Shown here in pieces: positions 62,817 to 64,000 of a stretch of DNA of 64,000 nucleotides. This DNA is from Allobosea sp. 47.2.35 (GTDB lineage Bacteria > Pseudomonadota > Alphaproteobacteria > Rhizobiales > Beijerinckiaceae), in the NCBI RefSeq assembly GCF_024655635.1, contig NZ_JANLGI010000010.1:1-64000 (forward strand). The letters run 5' to 3'. Below the pieces are notes generated by a model. The model had not been told where the DNA came from. It searched no databases and worked only from the letters and a program-made list of their open reading frames with translations. The number at the start of each line of letters is the position of its first letter. Within the stretch, counting starts at the first letter, position 1. The position numbers and the translations under genes were made by a program.

Positions 62817-64000
62817 ATTTGTTCAGCCCCTTCATCGCGAAGGGCGCGACCAGCGCGATGAAGGCGATGCCGAGCAGCGTCGCCGAGATCGGATTCTCCA
62901 GCAGGATCATCGGATCGCCGAGGCTGATCTGCAGCGCGCGGCGCAATTGCTGTTCCGCCATCGGCCCGAGGATCAGGCCGACCACCATCGGCGCGACCGG
63001 ATAATCGTAGCGGCGCATCAGATAGCCCATGAAGCCGAAGGCGAAGAGCATCCCGAGCTCCACCGGCGAACTGTTGACCGCGAGCGTGCCCATCGTCGCG
63101 AAGACAAGGATGCCGGCATAGAGCCAGGGCTGCGGGATCGCCAGCAGACGGACCCAGAGCCCGATCAGCGGCAGGTTCAGGATCACCAGCATGACGTTGG
63201 CGACGAAGAGCGAGGCGATCAGGCCCCAGACCAGGTCCGGCTTCTCGGCGAAGAGCAGCGGGCCGGGGTTGAGGCCGTATTGCTGGAAGCCGGCGAGCAT
63301 GATCGCCGCGGTTGCCGAGGTCGGCAGGCCGAGCGTCAGCAATGGCACCAGCGTGCCGGCGGCCGAGGCGTTGTTGGCGGCCTCTGGACCTGCGACGCCC
63401 TCGATCGCGCCCTTGCCGAACTCTTCCGGGTATTTGCAGAGCTTGCGCTCGGTCGAATAGCTCAGGAAGGTCGGCACTTCCGCGCCGCCGGCGGGCAGGG
63501 CGCCGATCGGGAAGCCGAAGGCGGTGCCGCGCAGCCAGGGCGCCCAGGAGCGCTTCCAGTCCTGCTTGTTCATCCACAGCGAGCCCTTGATCGGGATGAT
63601 CTCCTCGGGATCGCGGGTGCGCTTGGAAGCGACGTAGAAGGCCTCGCCCACCGCGAACAGGCCGACCGCCAGCGTCGTGACCTCGATGCCGTTGAGCAGT
63701 TCCGGCACGCCGAAGGTCAGGCGCGCCTGGCCGGTCAGCTTGTCGATGCCGACGAGGCCGAGCGCGATGCCGAGGAACAGGCTGGTGAGGCCGCGCAAGG
63801 GCGAGTCGCCGAAGGTCGCGGAGACCGTGACGAAGGCGACGATCATCAGCGCGAAATAGTCCCAGGGTCCGAATTTCACTGCGATCTGGACGAGCCAGGG
63901 CGCGAGGAAGGCGAGCCCGATCGTCGCGATCAGGCCGGCGACGAAGGAGCCGATCGCGGCGGTCGCGAGCGCTGGCCCGCCGCGGCCGGCCTTGGCCATC
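62797..64000 (-). CDS. tctA: Tripartite tricarboxylate transporter large permease (TctA), partial
   Basis: The C-terminal 400 or so residues of an inner-membrane TctA subunit; the N-terminal part (about 100 residues) lies beyond the right edge. [39 protein letters not shown] and [19 protein letters not shown] are the glycine-rich transport motifs of the family. TctB and TctC genes are probably outside the window. Substrates are citrate or other carboxylates. Confidence 0.93.
   Translation of the reverse strand, partial: MAKAGRGGPALATAAIGSFVAGLIATIGLAFLAPWLVQIAVKFGPWDYFALMIVAFVTVSATFGDSPLRGLTSLFLGIALGLVGIDKLTGQARLTFGVPELLNGIEVTTLAVGLFAVGEAFYVASKRTRDPEEIIPIKGSLWMNKQDWKRSWAPWLRGTAFGFPIGALPAGGAEVPTFLSYSTERKLCKYPEEFGKGAIEGVAGPEAANNASAAGTLVPLLTLGLPTSATAAIMLAGFQQYGLNPGPLLFAEKPDLVWGLIASLFVANVMLVILNLPLIGLWVRLLAIPQPWLYAGILVFATMGTLAVNSSPVELGMLFAFGFMGYLMRRYDYPVAPMVVGLILGPMAEQQLRRALQISLGDPMILLENPISATLLGIAFIALVAPFAMKGLNKFKAAED

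Overview
The window is GC-rich DNA from an alphaproteobacterium, most likely a Bosea-like member of the Hyphomicrobiales (inference). The grounds are the codon use, a TakP-type TRAP binding-protein pair, a DUF1289 gene coupled to cobS, a short protein resembling the N-terminus of rhizobial porins, and palindromic intergenic repeats. It reads as a chromosomal stretch of short operons. I see no transposase, integrase, phage gene or CRISPR array. The first 23 bases hold a run of 21 G that may be a contig-edge artefact, and the last gene (tctA-like) runs off the right end.

0-7.3 kb: an ABC importer of the polyamine/iron/phosphonate type (ATPase and two permeases, no binding protein in view), an SbmA/BacA-type exporter, DusA and a PhzF-like isomerase. 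7.3-9.6 kb: two tiny coupled membrane genes diverge from a DUF6502-DUF5666 operon; two 17-bp palindromes lie in the gap. 9.6-19.2 kb: a compact surface-polysaccharide locus. wzm-wzt-glycosyltransferase-rmlD on the minus strand diverge from rfbF-rfbG-C-methyltransferase-epimerase-tandem glycosyltransferase on the plus strand. The gene set predicts a CDP-activated, C-methylated 6-deoxyhexose built into a glycan exported by the Wzm/Wzt ABC pair. The gap between the two arms carries two more copies of the 17-bp palindrome, one identical to a copy 5.7 kb away, so the two loci probably share a regulator.

19.3-31.4 kb: an ArsR/SRPBCC pair with an apparently leaderless promoter, DUF899, a fused double DUF1428 protein, TauE/SafE, GNAT, DUF1289-cobS diverging from cobT, D-Ala-D-Ala ligase, a membrane histidine kinase, a nuclease, GST, two tandem secreted paralogues, a uracil-DNA-glycosylase-like protein and a porin-like fragment. 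31.5-46.2 kb: mainly transport and amine or amino-acid metabolism. It holds two orphan TakP-like TRAP binding proteins, an agmatinase-like ureohydrolase, a spermidine-synthase-like protein, an MFS pump, an amino-acid ABC importer without its ATPase, methionine aminopeptidase, a 3-hydroxyisobutyrate-dehydrogenase-like enzyme, MFS and DMT exporters and a SolA-like oxidase.

46.3-64 kb: a soluble chemoreceptor with a PilZ-like and a C-terminal sensor-like region, a 133-bp inverted-repeat element, and an unassigned three-gene membrane operon (four-helix protein, coiled-coil membrane protein, anchored von Willebrand A-like protein). Then come moaA, DUF971, kynureninase, an L,D-transpeptidase, a lytic transglycosylase with a SPOR-like tail, an exported SGNH-like protein, tRNA-Val(CAC), phosphoglycolate phosphatase, rpiA, DUF2059, an APC permease, a short-chain reductase and partial tctA.

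The two best leads for something undescribed are the palindrome-linked DUF6502/polysaccharide regulon and the three-gene unit at 48.2-51.1 kb.
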